Notes: generated by a model not told the origin, from the letters alone. DNA of 64,000 nucleotides from Promethearchaeia archaeon (GCA_029856145.1 JAHQWK010000011.1:1-64000), one strand, 5' to 3'. Counted from the first letter of the stretch, positions 1 to 8,086 are shown. Program-made: numbers and translations.

Positions 1-140
1 GTTTCAAGGCATTTCAAATTTTCGATGCATTCGGGCACTCTTTTTAACTTATTAATACTCAGATTTAAGTTTTTCAGCGTCAGCAAGTCTCCAATTGAAT
101 TTGGAATCGTAGTTAAAGTTTTATTATTCAGATTTAAAAT
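1..140 (-). pseudogene. Leucine-rich-repeat segment, 5'-truncated, running off the left edge
   Basis: Read on the minus strand, the first 140 bases encode about two LRR units: LNLNNKTLTTIPNSIGDL followed by LKNLNLSINKLKRVPECI. The Leu/Asn/Ile spacing is that of short leucine-rich repeats. An in-frame TAA lies at 141-143 and no ATG follows it, so the visible 5' end looks truncated. An internal TTG start cannot be excluded. The rest of the gene lies outside the window. LRR proteins mediate protein-protein contacts; nothing more can be said. Confidence 0.5.
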
Positions 141-213
141 TTACATTTAATAATAATCTTATATAATATTCTAATTTAATATATTTTAAAATAGAATATA
201 TGAGGAAAAAAAT

Positions 214-420
214 ATGCCAGTTGTCCATGTAAATATGTGGAAAGGGATTTCAGAAGAAAAAGTAAAAGAAATAATTTCGGGAATAACTAAAGTGTTTATT
301 GATATGGATATCCCTGCTCGAGCAGTAGAAGTTATTGTTCATGAAATTCCTAAAAGTCATTGGGGAATAGAAGGCAAACCAGCTACAGAATCTCGCCCTG
401 ATGCACAACCACCTTTATAA
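214..420 (+). CDS. 4-oxalocrotonate tautomerase-family protein
   Basis: A 68-residue protein of typical 4-OT subunit length. It begins Met-Pro-Val-Val, so removal of Met exposes the N-terminal proline that acts as catalytic base in this superfamily. The beta-alpha-beta pattern follows: PVVHVNMWKG, then the helix SEEKVKEIISGITKVF, then VEVIVHEIPKSHWGIEGKPA. Family members are small oligomeric keto-enol tautomerases or related lyases. The ATG is preceded by TGAGGAAAAAAAT, a usable ribosome site. The gene stands alone and its substrate cannot be inferred from the neighbours. Confidence 0.85.
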   Translation: MPVVHVNMWKGISEEKVKEIISGITKVFIDMDIPARAVEVIVHEIPKSHWGIEGKPATESRPDAQPPL

Positions 421-623
421 TATTATGCAATTCGATGTTGAAAAAACAGATGATATCAAAATATGACCATGAATGAGAATTTTGAAGTAAAAGTCTTTCT
501 CTTTGGAAATTGGGCACAAAATCTTTATCCTGGAGAATATATTGCAGGTTGACCCCCAAACTTTTAGGATTAGATTTTATAAGTACTATAGTTTAAATAA
601 AGAATTCTTTTAACTCTTAGTTC
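421..623 (+). other. Intergenic stretch with one very short open frame
   Basis: Between the tautomerase and the BON gene the only open frame of note is 463-552 (29 codons, beginning MTMNENFEVKVFLFGN). It ends at a TGA and may be the first exon-like scrap of a broken gene or chance. No RNA gene or repeat is seen. Confidence 0.3.
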
Positions 624-1301
624 TTAGGTTGTATCATATTGTAAGATCCATTTCAAATTATCTTTAATATCAATGACGCCTTTAGTTAATTTGACTATTT
701 CTTTAACTGCATCATATTCACTCATTGATAATAGTGTTCCAGACAAAGTTACAATTCCATCTTCGACCTTCACATCAACCTTAGATGCTTCGATTCGAAC
801 AGAGTTTTGCATTGAGATGATTAGATTTTTAGCAATATCTTCATCAGATATTTTCTCTTTAGGAATAATAGAGATTTTATTTAATACAGAAAGCACTCCT
901 GTTATTTGAGAAGTCATTTTTTGAATCTTTTCACTTTTCCAATATGAATCCACTACACCCTCTAATATGACATTACCTTTATTAACAGATACTTGAACAT
1001 CATTGGAAACTATCTCTGAATTAGCCTCTAATAGGCAAAACATAGCCTCCCTTACATCTTGATCAGATGGTATTTCATTAGATTCCATAAACTTAACTTC
1101 AATATCATTAACCACTGATTTTATTCCAGGGACCAACTGTGTTTCAATTTCAGCCGTTATCTTTTCTGGATATGTAGAAACACAACCCTTCAAAGTTGCG
1201 ATTTCATCATTAACAGAAACTTCAATCTGTGATTCGTCTATGGTATTGTCCCAAGTTAATCGATCCCTAACCATCTTCTCAAGTTCTTTCATTTTATTCA
1301 C
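624..1301 (-). CDS. Triple BON-domain protein
   Basis: A 225-residue soluble protein built of three BON (OsmY-type) domains at about residues 5-70, 78-146 and 150-218. Each has the BON pattern of a helix, then I-x-V-x-V-x-x-x-x-[IV]-x-L-x-G-x-V, then a second helix and a conserved G-[VI] turn (ISVNDEIATLKGCV, VSVNKGNVILEGVV, VKVEDGIVTLSGTL). BON domains bind phospholipid or hydrophobic ligands. There is no signal peptide, so this copy is probably cytoplasmic. It is monocistronic, with an AT-rich upstream region. Family assignment is firm; the role is unknown. Confidence 0.88.
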   Translation of the reverse strand: MNKMKELEKMVRDRLTWDNTIDESQIEVSVNDEIATLKGCVSTYPEKITAEIETQLVPGIKSVVNDIEVKFMESNEIPSDQDVREAMFCLLEANSEIVSNDVQVSVNKGNVILEGVVDSYWKSEKIQKMTSQITGVLSVLNKISIIPKEKISDEDIAKNLIISMQNSVRIEASKVDVKVEDGIVTLSGTLLSMSEYDAVKEIVKLTKGVIDIKDNLKWILQYDTT

Positions 1302-1508
1302 TTTTTCAAAATATTTCTATAAATTAAATGCTAAAAGTTATTAAAATTAAATCCTTTGATTATATTTAATCGGTTAGGGTTTAAAAATCTACTTTCTATA
1401 AAAATTCAATTAATAAATTGGGTTGAAATCAATTATATTTTTTGAATTTAAGGAGATTTAAAAGCTTTTAAAATCTTTCGGTATAATCTACATCAAATTT
1501 TTAAATAC
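1302..1508. other. AT-rich spacer upstream of the BON gene
   Basis: Probable promoter region of the minus-strand BON gene. No coding signal, repeat or RNA structure was seen. Confidence 0.3.
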
Positions 1509-1646
1509 TCAATCGCCTTCCAAGAATTTCTGATAATTCAGTTCGCATATTTTTTGATAGATAATATCTAAGTTTTCTCCAGTCTTAACAGATATTTCAT
1601 AATTCTTAGATAGATTATATTTCTTCACTAAAGCAATTCCTTGATC
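1509..1646 (-). pseudogene. Relic of a Ras/Rab-like small GTPase (C-terminal quarter)
   Basis: On the minus strand, 44 codons ending in TGA at 1509-1511 translate to DQGIALVKKYNLSKNYEISV followed by KTGENLDIIYQKICELNYQKF. This is the G5 region and last helix of a Rab-like GTPase. Compare the intact protein at 29848-30462 (IKIAQEYNLSGFKEISTKTG) and the one at 7501-8040 (CSSKTGENVKETF). An in-frame TGA lies directly upstream and G1-G4 are absent. The coding match ends abruptly at about 1646, where an opposite-strand open frame begins. Too short to bind nucleotide. Confidence 0.7.
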
Positions 1647-1648
1647 TC

Positions 1649-1924
1649 AATAAGAAATTTGGAACCTCACACTGTGCTATTCGATTCTTCGATGGGATTG
1701 AAGGGAAAGCAGAATATTTTAAATATGGTATTGAAGAACTCCAGAATCTCTCTAAGTTACGTTACAAAATCAGAATCGGTGCTAGTTTTTTTTCTGAAGA
1801 TGGAATGAAAATAAATATTAACAGAAATAATTACAAAATACAAGGATCGCTCAAATATAATGATTTGGTTCGATTTGAAAATTTTTTATTATCCATTCTA
1901 AGTACATTTTGGGTAATTACATAA
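1649..1924 (+). pseudogene. 5'-truncated open frame of unknown family
   Basis: A 91-codon open frame ending TAA at 1922-1924 has no ATG near its beginning; the first in-frame Met falls about two thirds of the way in. The translation (KKFGTSHCAIRFFDGIEGKA onward, ending LLSILSTFWVIT) has ordinary protein composition and mixed helix and strand character, so it looks like the C-terminal part of a former gene. It starts within a few bases of where the opposite-strand GTPase relic stops, which suggests a rearrangement junction. I do not recognise the family. Confidence 0.4.
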
Positions 1925-1985
1925 CTAAATCATATATTTTATAATTTAAAATATCCAATCAAAATTTTTAGGAGAACTTTAACTT

Positions 1986-2132
1986 TAATCTTTTAGAGAA
2001 AAACCTTATGAAGAAAAACAAAAAATTTTATCAAAGCAATTTAAATGGCTAGGACCAACAGGAGCTCATTTCTTTCTATGGTCAGTTGGAGAAAATGCCC
2101 CACCGTGTGAACAAGTTTTAAATCATAGATGA
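1986..2132 (+). pseudogene. C-terminal scrap, possibly of a DNA-3-methyladenine glycosylase-like gene
   Basis: A start-less frame ending TGA at 2130-2132 reads SFREKPYEEKQKILSKQFKW followed by LGPTGAHFFLWSVGENAPP. The FKWLGPTxxxxFLxxVGE pattern recalls the helix-hairpin region of methyladenine glycosylases (FKFVG...CYAFMQ in Tag). The stretch is short and the assignment is a memory-based guess. It belongs to the cluster of relics between 1.5 and 2.3 kb. Confidence 0.3.
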
Positions 2133-2195
2133 TTTTTTATTTTTTTAAAAGTCATTAATTCTCGAAAAGTTTGGGGATCAGCATTCAGCAGTTTT

Positions 2196-2234
2196 TTAAA
2201 TAGTCATTTGATAGGCATCCTTTAAGGAGTGTAC
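2196..2234 (-). pseudogene. Relic of an acyl-CoA dehydrogenase C-terminus
   Basis: The minus-strand translation VHSLKDAYQMTI-stop matches the extreme C-terminus of the intact 589-residue ACAD at 32539-34308 (WNIVHSLKDAYQMND-stop) at ten consecutive residues. The DNA also aligns with only a few mismatches over some 34 bases. Upstream of VHSL the similarity stops (the preceding residues read SISALSNADF), so only the tail survives. This is a fragment with no upstream gene. Confidence 0.65.
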
Positions 2235-2336
2235 AAAATCAGCATTTGATAAAGCTGATATACTAGAAATGAATCCTATACCTAAAATATTAATCAATTA
2301 CAATTAATATTTAATTGCTTATAAAAAAGAAATAAT

Positions 2337-3347
2337 TTAACTAAAAATTGAATCACTATATTTTTGGAGAATCTCCCATTTTCCTTCTTTTCTAATTGTG
2401 GCTACTTGATGGGTTTTCATAACTCCTAAAATCTCATCAATACCACATTTTTCAGCAGCATAAGTACATAAGACAATCATCCGATAGTTTCCTACAACAT
2501 TATTTATTTCTTCTTCATACTCAGAAAAATCTTTCCAGTCTTTTCTTTCAATCCATGCCGTATTGCCGGTTACTCTGAGACCATTAAAACCTTGGGATAT
2601 TGCATAATTATATTTTTGAACCCACCCATCGAGAACTCTTTGGAAGTTGAATTCTCCATCTTTAAGATACCATTCTGTATAAGGAAAGATTTCTATTTGC
2701 CCTTTTTTCAAGAATTCATTAAAATTTTTTATTTCAGATTTTAACTTCTCTTTAGCTTCTTCCTCAGAAAGATCTTCTGAAGTAACCCAGACACAAAACT
2801 GATTGTTTTCTAACCCTTTTTTGATATAGGGTATTAATATATCCATGAGATCTTCTTTTTTTTGGTAAAAATAACACATATGCGTCCCCCATGGAAAATT
2901 GTAATTTAAGTCAATATCTAATTGTATCCCCTTTATATCCATTATAGCGTGATAATATTTAAGTAAAATTCCTTTTATTTCAAGAAATCTAGCAGTACTA
3001 TCCTCAGAAGAATTATAGAGCACCTTATATAAATTCTTAATATTTTTAAGTTCTTCTTTAAATTCTTTTAAAATCGATTGGAAAATTTTTGGAGATATCT
3101 GTTCATTGATAATTACCACAGAAATCATAAGTTCTTCATATTCCGTCCTCTCCGTTTTACTTGGTACTGTAAATTTTAAATTAGCTGTTTTAAAAGTTTC
3201 ATAGTCATAAATAAAGAAATTCTTTTCATCTAAATTTAGATGCTTAGGAATAGTTTTGAGGTCATTAAGTATAAAGTCTTCTGGAATTTTCAATACTTCT
3301 ATAGATCCCTTAATAATATTAAAATGACTAAGGATTAATACCCTCAA
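2337..3347 (-). CDS. Longin-like plus MEDS-domain sensor protein
   Basis: A 336-residue soluble protein with two parts. Residues 1 to about 130 form a longin-like alpha/beta domain starting MRVLILSHFN; the same layout (ILSxF, G-x-S, EELMIS, ISPxI) opens the protein at 31724-32524. Residues about 150-330 are a MEDS domain (methanogen/methylotroph DcmR-type sensory domain) with the hallmark strings WGTHMCYFYQKKEDLMDIL, FCVWVTSEDLSEEEAK, GQIEIFPYTEWYLKDG, GLRVTGNTAWIERKDW and YRMIVLCTYA. MEDS domains are presumed to sense small ligands, often hydrocarbon-derived or methylated. There is no HTH or kinase domain. Coupling to a longin-like domain suggests a link to the Asgard GTPase/trafficking-like machinery (inference). 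Confidence 0.85.
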   Translation of the reverse strand: MRVLILSHFNIIKGSIEVLKIPEDFILNDLKTIPKHLNLDEKNFFIYDYETFKTANLKFTVPSKTERTEYEELMISVVIINEQISPKIFQSILKEFKEELKNIKNLYKVLYNSSEDSTARFLEIKGILLKYYHAIMDIKGIQLDIDLNYNFPWGTHMCYFYQKKEDLMDILIPYIKKGLENNQFCVWVTSEDLSEEEAKEKLKSEIKNFNEFLKKGQIEIFPYTEWYLKDGEFNFQRVLDGWVQKYNYAISQGFNGLRVTGNTAWIERKDWKDFSEYEEEINNVVGNYRMIVLCTYAAEKCGIDEILGVMKTHQVATIRKEGKWEILQKYSDSIFS

Positions 3348-3440
3348 ATTTAATCAGTCTTTTTGATAATTTCTAACATAATCTTAGAATTGTTGAATAA
3401 ATAGTTTTTTTTGTATTTAACAATTTATTTTTATTCGGCA

Positions 3441-3881
3441 ATGCGTAAATTAGAAAGAATAATAATTTTAAAATTTAAAGTTTATCCTAATTATATTCAT
3501 AAATCTTATCTTAAGATTATACTTAAGCTTAAAATTAGGAGGGAATATCCTCTTCTAATAAAGGAATATTCATTTAAATTTAATATTCTCAAAATTGGAG
3601 TTGAGAAAGCAGAAGAAAAAGGAGTTGAAGCAATTAAATATTTGAAAAAACAGATGCTTCAACACATCAATAATACCGTGTATCAAAACCCCGAAGACCG
3701 AATTAGAGACGAACAATTAGCTTACAGGTTTTATGATCTTAAAAATCTAAAAAAAGAAATGAACTACTATAAAAATAAACTTATTGGAGTGCAAAACTGG
3801 CTTGAAAGCCTAAAAGAAGAACATATTTCGGCTGAAAGAGAAATCAATCAACTTAAAACAAAAATTGAGAGACTTAAATGA
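3441..3881 (+). CDS. Hypothetical basic/coiled-coil protein
   Basis: About 146 residues from the ATG at 3441; an in-frame TTG at 3411 would add ten. The first 60 residues are Lys/Ile-rich and low in complexity. From about residue 60 a helical region follows (VEKAEEKGVEAIKYLKKQML), then a heptad-like coiled coil to the end (LKNLKKEMNYYKNKLIG, EREINQLKTKIERLK). No family is recognised and no good ribosome site precedes either start. A shorter C-terminal protein, or a remnant, is possible. Confidence 0.4.
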   Translation: MRKLERIIILKFKVYPNYIHKSYLKIILKLKIRREYPLLIKEYSFKFNILKIGVEKAEEKGVEAIKYLKKQMLQHINNTVYQNPEDRIRDEQLAYRFYDLKNLKKEMNYYKNKLIGVQNWLESLKEEHISAEREINQLKTKIERLK

Positions 3882-4135
3882 GTATTAGCTCTAGATGAGA
3901 AAAATAAATAAACAAGATTAATGCTCACTAATTCTAGAATTGGTTTAATGTTAAGAATTTCAAATTAGATGTTCATATTCAATATATAATATATTAATTT
4001 TTTTTATATTAGAGAATTTTTCAAATGGGTATATATTGCTACAATAATCACCATAAACTTTATAAACCAATTTTATTTTGTATTATCCTAATCTAAATCT
4101 CTGATTTAGAAATCCAATAAAAAAAAAGGATAATT
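3882..4135. other. Intergenic region upstream of the beta-helix gene
   Basis: AT-rich. It contains a possible TATA-like run (TATATAATATATTAA near 3984) and no coding signal. It probably carries the promoter of the downstream surface protein. Confidence 0.3.
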
Positions 4136-5659
4136 ATGAAAACAAGATTAAACGGTTTTAAAAAATTTAAAACTACGAAGATCTGCGTTTTAGCTATTTG
4201 TTTAACTTTTTTCACCGGTTATTTATTTTTAGATTTAGGTTCTTTGGAACATTTCAATAAACCTACTAATGATGCTGATTATCTTGGTGAATATGAATAT
4301 AAAGAACGTATTCCATTGACATCTGCTTATACTCTTGTGGATCCTATTAATATAAGTTCCCACGATGATTGGGGGCTTTATCCATTTATTACTGGTAATG
4401 GTTCGGATGTAAATCCATATATCATTGAAAATGTTGAAATTGAAGGGAACGGCGTAAAAACTATGAAAGTTGGAGACCGGAATTATTTGAATTATACAGA
4501 TAGAGGAATATATATTAATGCAAATGGAAGTTTTATTATTAAAAATTGCAAAATTTCTTCATTTTCTCTTGGCATATCCCTTGATATCTATATATCTCCA
4601 GAGCATAACCATACAATCGAAGAGGTAGAGATTGACAACTGTGGAATTGGGATTTATAACTATTGGTCGCACTTTAGAGTAAATATATCCAAGTGTAATA
4701 TTACAAATTGCAATTGGGTAACAGTTAAAGTTCCCGATGTTTTTGGAAGTCCACTTTTCTATGGTGGATTTGGTATTTGGGTAAAGGGAGACACTGGATC
4801 TATTATTGAATCTTGCCGAGTTGAGAATTGTTCAATTGGCCTGTTCGGTGGATATGAGGTTGATATTATTGGTAATCAATTAATCAATTGTGGTTTTTTA
4901 TTTGATATACAATTTATGTATGTCTATGAGGTTATTCTTGATAATACAGTAAATGGAAAGCCACTTGGATTATTTCTTCTCACTGATGATTTAGTTATAA
5001 CTTCACAGCAAGCTTCTCAGTATGGGCAATTAATATTTCAAGGATGTTCAAATCTTGGATTGTCCAACTTCCAGATTACCGAAGCTTGTAGTTTTGGATT
5101 AATGATAACCTCATGTAGTAATTCTATCTTACAAAATATAGTATGCGAAAATCAGAAGATTGGTTTTTTAATTAATACGGACTATATAACAGCAAATAAC
5201 TTACATACTAAGAATTGTGATGTAGGATTCTTAATAGGCAGAGCAAGACATAGTACTCTTAATAGACTCTTAACAGATAGTACAGATATACCAATATATA
5301 TAAATGAGCTATTAGATACAACTATTCAAATTGAAAAATCGACATGGTTTTATATTATAGATTTTTTAGCACTCCCGGAAATACAAATTAATTCATCAAT
5401 ATCTTCAGTGAATCTACCACGAATTAACTTAACTGCATTTGAACTTGAGGGATTTGCAATCCAACTAAATCATACAGGAACATATCTTATTAATGATATT
5501 GATCCACATTTTACATATATTTACTTTACAGTTGTTATCTTCGATCGCTATGCCTTACCAGCAATTCCAGGTTTTCTTTTAATAGGGTTTTATACAGCTC
5601 TTTTACTTGGAATAATAGCTTTAACTTTTGTGATTCAATATAAGAAAAGAAGAGTATAA
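4136..5659 (+). CDS. Surface-anchored right-handed beta-helix (NosD-like) protein
   Basis: A 507-residue exported protein. Residues about 14-34 form an N-terminal hydrophobic signal or anchor. A linker leads to the motif FITGNGSDVNPYIIENVEIE, typical of archaeal parallel beta-helix proteins, followed by many imperfect repeats with stacked Asn/Ile and N-C/N-S turns (IIKNCKIS, IDNCGIGIY, ISKCNITNCN, IESCRVENCSIGL, LHTKNCDVGFL). The C-terminus is AIPGF, then about 20 hydrophobic residues, then KKRRV: a sorting-signal-like tail of motif, TM and basic end. Such domains usually bind or process polysaccharide. Family and topology are firm; the ligand is unknown. The tail is a candidate substrate for the archaeosortase-like protein at 20962-21921. 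Confidence 0.85.
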   Translation: MKTRLNGFKKFKTTKICVLAICLTFFTGYLFLDLGSLEHFNKPTNDADYLGEYEYKERIPLTSAYTLVDPINISSHDDWGLYPFITGNGSDVNPYIIENVEIEGNGVKTMKVGDRNYLNYTDRGIYINANGSFIIKNCKISSFSLGISLDIYISPEHNHTIEEVEIDNCGIGIYNYWSHFRVNISKCNITNCNWVTVKVPDVFGSPLFYGGFGIWVKGDTGSIIESCRVENCSIGLFGGYEVDIIGNQLINCGFLFDIQFMYVYEVILDNTVNGKPLGLFLLTDDLVITSQQASQYGQLIFQGCSNLGLSNFQITEACSFGLMITSCSNSILQNIVCENQKIGFLINTDYITANNLHTKNCDVGFLIGRARHSTLNRLLTDSTDIPIYINELLDTTIQIEKSTWFYIIDFLALPEIQINSSISSVNLPRINLTAFELEGFAIQLNHTGTYLINDIDPHFTYIYFTVVIFDRYALPAIPGFLLIGFYTALLLGIIALTFVIQYKKRRV

Positions 5660-5852
5660 TATCTCTAACTTAAAAAGCGTGAATTAATTTTTTTTTTCTA
5701 TTTTTTGTTATTTTTTTAATGAAATTTAAGAAATTGAGTATAGTCAAACATAATTAATATTTTATAACTTAATTCTTAGAAGTTCTATGAACTTGTTATA
5801 ACCATCTTAGCTGTACTATCTATAAGATTTTATACATAACACGAGAGTTTAG

Positions 5853-5930
5853 GAAATAATAAGAGGTGGTCGAAATATTCAACTCTATTTGGTGAGTGGA
5901 GCGATTAAAGATATGATTTCTCTGCTCTGA
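5853..5930 (+). pseudogene. Relic of an acyl-CoA dehydrogenase C-terminus (second copy)
   Basis: The 25 codons before TGA at 5928-5930 read EIIRGGRNIQLYLVSGAIKD then MISLL. The intact ACAD at 13405-14667 ends EIIGGARNIQLYLVSRAIKD then MISLL, so the two differ at three residues, and the DNA is nearly as similar. No ACAD-like sequence or start codon lies upstream. It is a detached 3' end inside the 345-base gap between the beta-helix gene and the membrane-protein gene; the rest of that gap (5660-5852, 5931-6004) shows only T-runs. Confidence 0.8.
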
Positions 5931-6004
5931 ACATATTGTTTTAAGATTTATTTATTCATTCTTAAGATATAAATTTAAATTAAAAAAAAATTAAAAAGGA
6001 ATTT

Positions 6005-7123
6005 TTATCCAAATAATGGAAGTATAAGAGGTATTAGGGTGCCAACTATGAAGATCATAAATGAAAGGATTTTTGGCTTATATTTGCTAAATTTCTGTTT
6101 TCCGGAGTAATGGAGCACTTTCAAGTCTTTGGATGAGAGTTTTTTAATGATATCAACAATCTTGGGAAGTTGGTCCAATGCTAGTTTATAGCTAAGATAT
6201 TTCAAATTAAACCTGTTGAGTTTTGAGATTTTTTTCGTTGCTAATGAAATCTCTTTAAAGGTATCAGTCTTCAAAATATCATCTACTAATAGGCCTGAGA
6301 GAGCACTTTCGAACTCAGTTCTATATTTAGTGCTAATGTTATCAACAAAATTTTTGTCAGAGATAACATTTAGGGAAAATCCTTCTAATATTAGGGTTCT
6401 CTTCTTTATTATCAAGTCTAAAGTGTGGTTAAGCCAGCTATCGAAATCAATTAAGAGTTTCTCAAAAGATTCTTTTAAAGATTTGAGATCTCCATGAGTT
6501 TCGCTGATTCTATAAATCCAACCGAGGAAGAGATGTATCCCACCGTAATCGGTAATATAACTATGATGTTTATACGTAATATAAAAAGTCAAGCAAGCTG
6601 GAGCCCATCCTATTCCTGCAGCTGTATAAATTATGTTAAAAGAAGTTTCTTGCTCTCCTGTAAATGTTCTTATCAATACAACACCAGTGAGTAATGCTGC
6701 GACGAAGATAGAAGCCCATACAGCATAAGAAACCCAATTCCATTTATTTAAATCTTTCGCAATTAAAAAGAGAAGAAGTAAAATAAGTCCAATGGGTATA
6801 GCAAAAAGAAGTATCCGTACGACTAGTTCAATGCTAAGTCCTGCTAAATTAAAAACATATGCTTCAATACTAAAGCCGACAAAATACAGGGCAGATAACA
6901 AGATACTCAATATTAATAGCAAGTAAGAAATTCTGTAGTGTTTTGTTTTGTATTTGGTATAGTAATACTCCTTATGAAAGGTTGTAATTGGATCACGTCT
7001 AAATGTTTTGAATTGATGAAAATCTGGGGTTAAATTTTCCTTTCTATCCTTTACTTCATATTTTTCATATACTTCCATTAATTTTTCAATAGATTTTGGC
7101 ACATCTGAATTAGATTCCAACAT
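6005..7123 (-). CDS. Hypothetical polytopic membrane protein
   Basis: A 372-residue protein with a soluble N-terminus (about 65 residues), a block of four hydrophobic segments at about residues 67-87, 96-120, 130-152 and 165-183, a cytosolic helical region (about 190-345) and a final hydrophobic hairpin at the C-terminus (FMIFIVGTLIPLILPLFG). No catalytic motif is seen and the family is not recognised. The helical stretch between the TM blocks could be a protein-interaction domain. The ATG follows an AT-rich leader without a clear Shine-Dalgarno. Confidence 0.7.
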   Translation of the reverse strand: MLESNSDVPKSIEKLMEVYEKYEVKDRKENLTPDFHQFKTFRRDPITTFHKEYYYTKYKTKHYRISYLLLILSILLSALYFVGFSIEAYVFNLAGLSIELVVRILLFAIPIGLILLLLFLIAKDLNKWNWVSYAVWASIFVAALLTGVVLIRTFTGEQETSFNIIYTAAGIGWAPACLTFYITYKHHSYITDYGGIHLFLGWIYRISETHGDLKSLKESFEKLLIDFDSWLNHTLDLIIKKRTLILEGFSLNVISDKNFVDNISTKYRTEFESALSGLLVDDILKTDTFKEISLATKKISKLNRFNLKYLSYKLALDQLPKIVDIIKKLSSKDLKVLHYSGKQKFSKYKPKILSFMIFIVGTLIPLILPLFG

Positions 7124-7500
7124 TTTAATAAAAGCCCTCTATTAATTTTTAAACATTCGAAATTAATATTAAATAATATATTTTGACATTTTTATATAAA
7201 TTTATTGGTTAATATGACCTTGAAAAGTAAATTCTGAAAAATTCTGTGAATTTAGCAAGTGAATTTGAAAAAATCAGAAAAGCATAGCTTAAATCTTTTG
7301 CATTACCTGATTTTCCATAATTTGCTGGGAAAAAAATGACAAGCTAGTTGATTTAAATATGAATATTATTATGTGTAGCATTGCATTACTTTAATGCAAA
7401 AATTGCGCATCTCATCAATAGTTAGGAAAAGGGTTGTTGGTGGTTGTGTAATAGAACTGTTACATTATAAGATAATTAAAGGAGAGTAAATTGGATTGCT
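7124..7500. other. Intergenic region between divergent genes
   Basis: A 377-base spacer between the minus-strand membrane-protein gene and the plus-strand GTPase gene, so it should hold both promoters. AAAGGAGAGTAAATTGG just before 7501 supplies the GTPase ribosome site. The perfect inverted repeat at 7381-7399 is listed separately. No coding signal. Confidence 0.4.
7381..7399. repeat. Perfect 8-bp inverted repeat (possible operator or hairpin)
   Basis: TTGCATTA-CTT-TAATGCAA is an exact palindrome with a 3-base centre, about 100 bases upstream of the small-GTPase start. Its size and symmetry fit a dimeric-regulator site. A chance hairpin in AT-rich DNA cannot be excluded. Confidence 0.35.
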
Positions 7501-8040
7501 ATGTATGACTTGATTTTCAAGGTTGTTATTTTCGGAGACGCTGGTTCCGGTAAAACATCTTTAAGAAGAAGATTCATGACTAATGTATTTTTATCAGATT
7601 CTCGCAAGACTATCGGAGTTGATTTTGAAACGAAGGTCTTAAAATTGGATGGAAAGGAAATAAAGTTATTGATCTGGGACTTTGCCGGTGACGAAAGATT
7701 TCGCTACATGTTTCCTCAATACATATATGGTGCGATGGGGGGGATTTTACTGTATGATATAACAGATTATTCTTCTTTTTCTCATATTAGTGATTGGTTA
7801 TCAGTTATAAAAAGAACGAACCAAAGATTTCCAATTATTTTACTTGGTAGTAAATCAGATTTAGATGATTTTAGAGAAATCTCATGTAGCGAGGGAGTTG
7901 AAACTGCTAAATCGATTGGTCTGAATGGATTTATTGAATGTTCTAGCAAAACCGGTGAAAATGTGAAAGAAACATTCGCGGGATTAACTAAAATAATGGT
8001 AAATGGAATAAAATCCAAAGTATTAGAGTATAGTAAATGA
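7501..8040 (+). CDS. Ras/Rab-like small GTPase
   Basis: A 179-residue stand-alone small GTPase. G1 is GDAGSGKTS (residues 12-20) and the switch I threonine is kept in KTIGVDF. G3 is WDFAGDERF, with Asp where Ras has Gln61. G4 is GSKSD (116-120, in place of NKxD) and G5 is CSSK (147-150). The overall pattern is Rab/Arf-like and typical of Asgard GTPases. No C-terminal cysteine for prenylation is present. The G1 and Mg ligands are intact, so nucleotide binding is expected; the Gln-to-Asp change suggests altered intrinsic hydrolysis or dependence on a GAP. A GGAGAG ribosome site lies 15-20 bases before the ATG. Confidence 0.93.
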   Translation: MYDLIFKVVIFGDAGSGKTSLRRRFMTNVFLSDSRKTIGVDFETKVLKLDGKEIKLLIWDFAGDERFRYMFPQYIYGAMGGILLYDITDYSSFSHISDWLSVIKRTNQRFPIILLGSKSDLDDFREISCSEGVETAKSIGLNGFIECSSKTGENVKETFAGLTKIMVNGIKSKVLEYSK

Positions 8041-8086
8041 AAATCTATTTTATTATAACCACATTGTAATAGTTAAAATTGTTACC

